Of a DNA stretch of 33,123 nucleotides, positions 33,113 to 33,123 are shown piece by piece (the stretch's first letter is position 1; every line of letters begins with the position of its first letter). The DNA is taken from positions 1 through 33,123 of the forward strand of contig CAZLMW010000093.1 in the NCBI GenBank assembly GCA_964560875.1, read 5' to 3'. Both the position numbers and the translations under genes were made by a program. The notes beneath the pieces are model-generated. The model made no database searches, was not told where the DNA came from, and saw only the letters and a list, made by a program, of their open reading frames with translations. This DNA comes from CAZLMW01 sp964560875. GTDB taxonomy: Bacteria; Myxococcota_A; UBA9042.

Positions 33113-33123
33113 CGTTCACGCGC

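Overview
The window reads as a GC-rich chromosomal segment from a Myxococcota-type (deltaproteobacterial) bacterium. The evidence is the set of large secreted lipoproteins built as lipobox, Asp/Gly-rich linker, Cys-rich 'CNDGD.CT' repeats and an adhesive or propeller domain, together with an IgGFc-binding-type protein and a small lipoprotein of a kind seen in myxobacteria. This assignment is inference from protein style. No rRNA, tRNA, CRISPR array or intact mobile element was seen.

Layout. 1-585: gene-poor left edge with a TGGGAC cluster and four 25-bp tandem repeats, possibly the end of a decayed insertion element. 586-2998: a 2TM/coiled-coil membrane protein (-), a conserved hypothetical (+) and a small lipoprotein (-). 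3002-5311: an acyl-CoA dehydrogenase (-) divergent from a THUMP-domain RNA methyltransferase (+), both with leaderless-type starts. 5367-14516: two very large surface lipoproteins, one with 16 units of about 97 residues and about 14 Cys each, the other with Cys repeats followed by two duplicated beta-helix domains. 14520-15305: a 4-oxalocrotonate-decarboxylase-type enzyme read directly behind the beta-helix gene. 15324-16211: a FUSC/aromatic-acid-exporter-type membrane protein (-). 16443-21565: two overlapping lipoprotein genes, an FG-GAP propeller protein and an IgGFc-binding-domain protein. 21938-24135: an outer-membrane barrel, 3-hydroxyanthranilate 3,4-dioxygenase and a cyclase/kynurenine-formamidase-like protein. 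24024-30754 (-): a TetR - outer membrane factor - adaptor - RND permease efflux operon with an apparent TetR operator over its promoter. 30978-33112: a MORN-type exported protein (-), then a HIT-family protein overlapping a GIN-domain lipoprotein (+).

How the genes may work together. Two themes are interleaved. One is a set of modular, disulfide-rich cell-surface lipoproteins (5367-14516 and 16443-21565), plausibly an adhesion or surface-coat system. The other is pieces of the 3-hydroxyanthranilate (kynurenine/2-nitrobenzoate type) meta-cleavage route: the ring-opening dioxygenase, a cyclase and a lower-pathway decarboxylase. The intermediate enzymes are not in the window. The efflux operon and the FUSC protein could export aromatic compounds, but their substrates cannot be read from sequence. 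Functions are homology-type calls made by eye; coordinates of starts are argued from Shine-Dalgarno, -10 and overlap evidence where possible.
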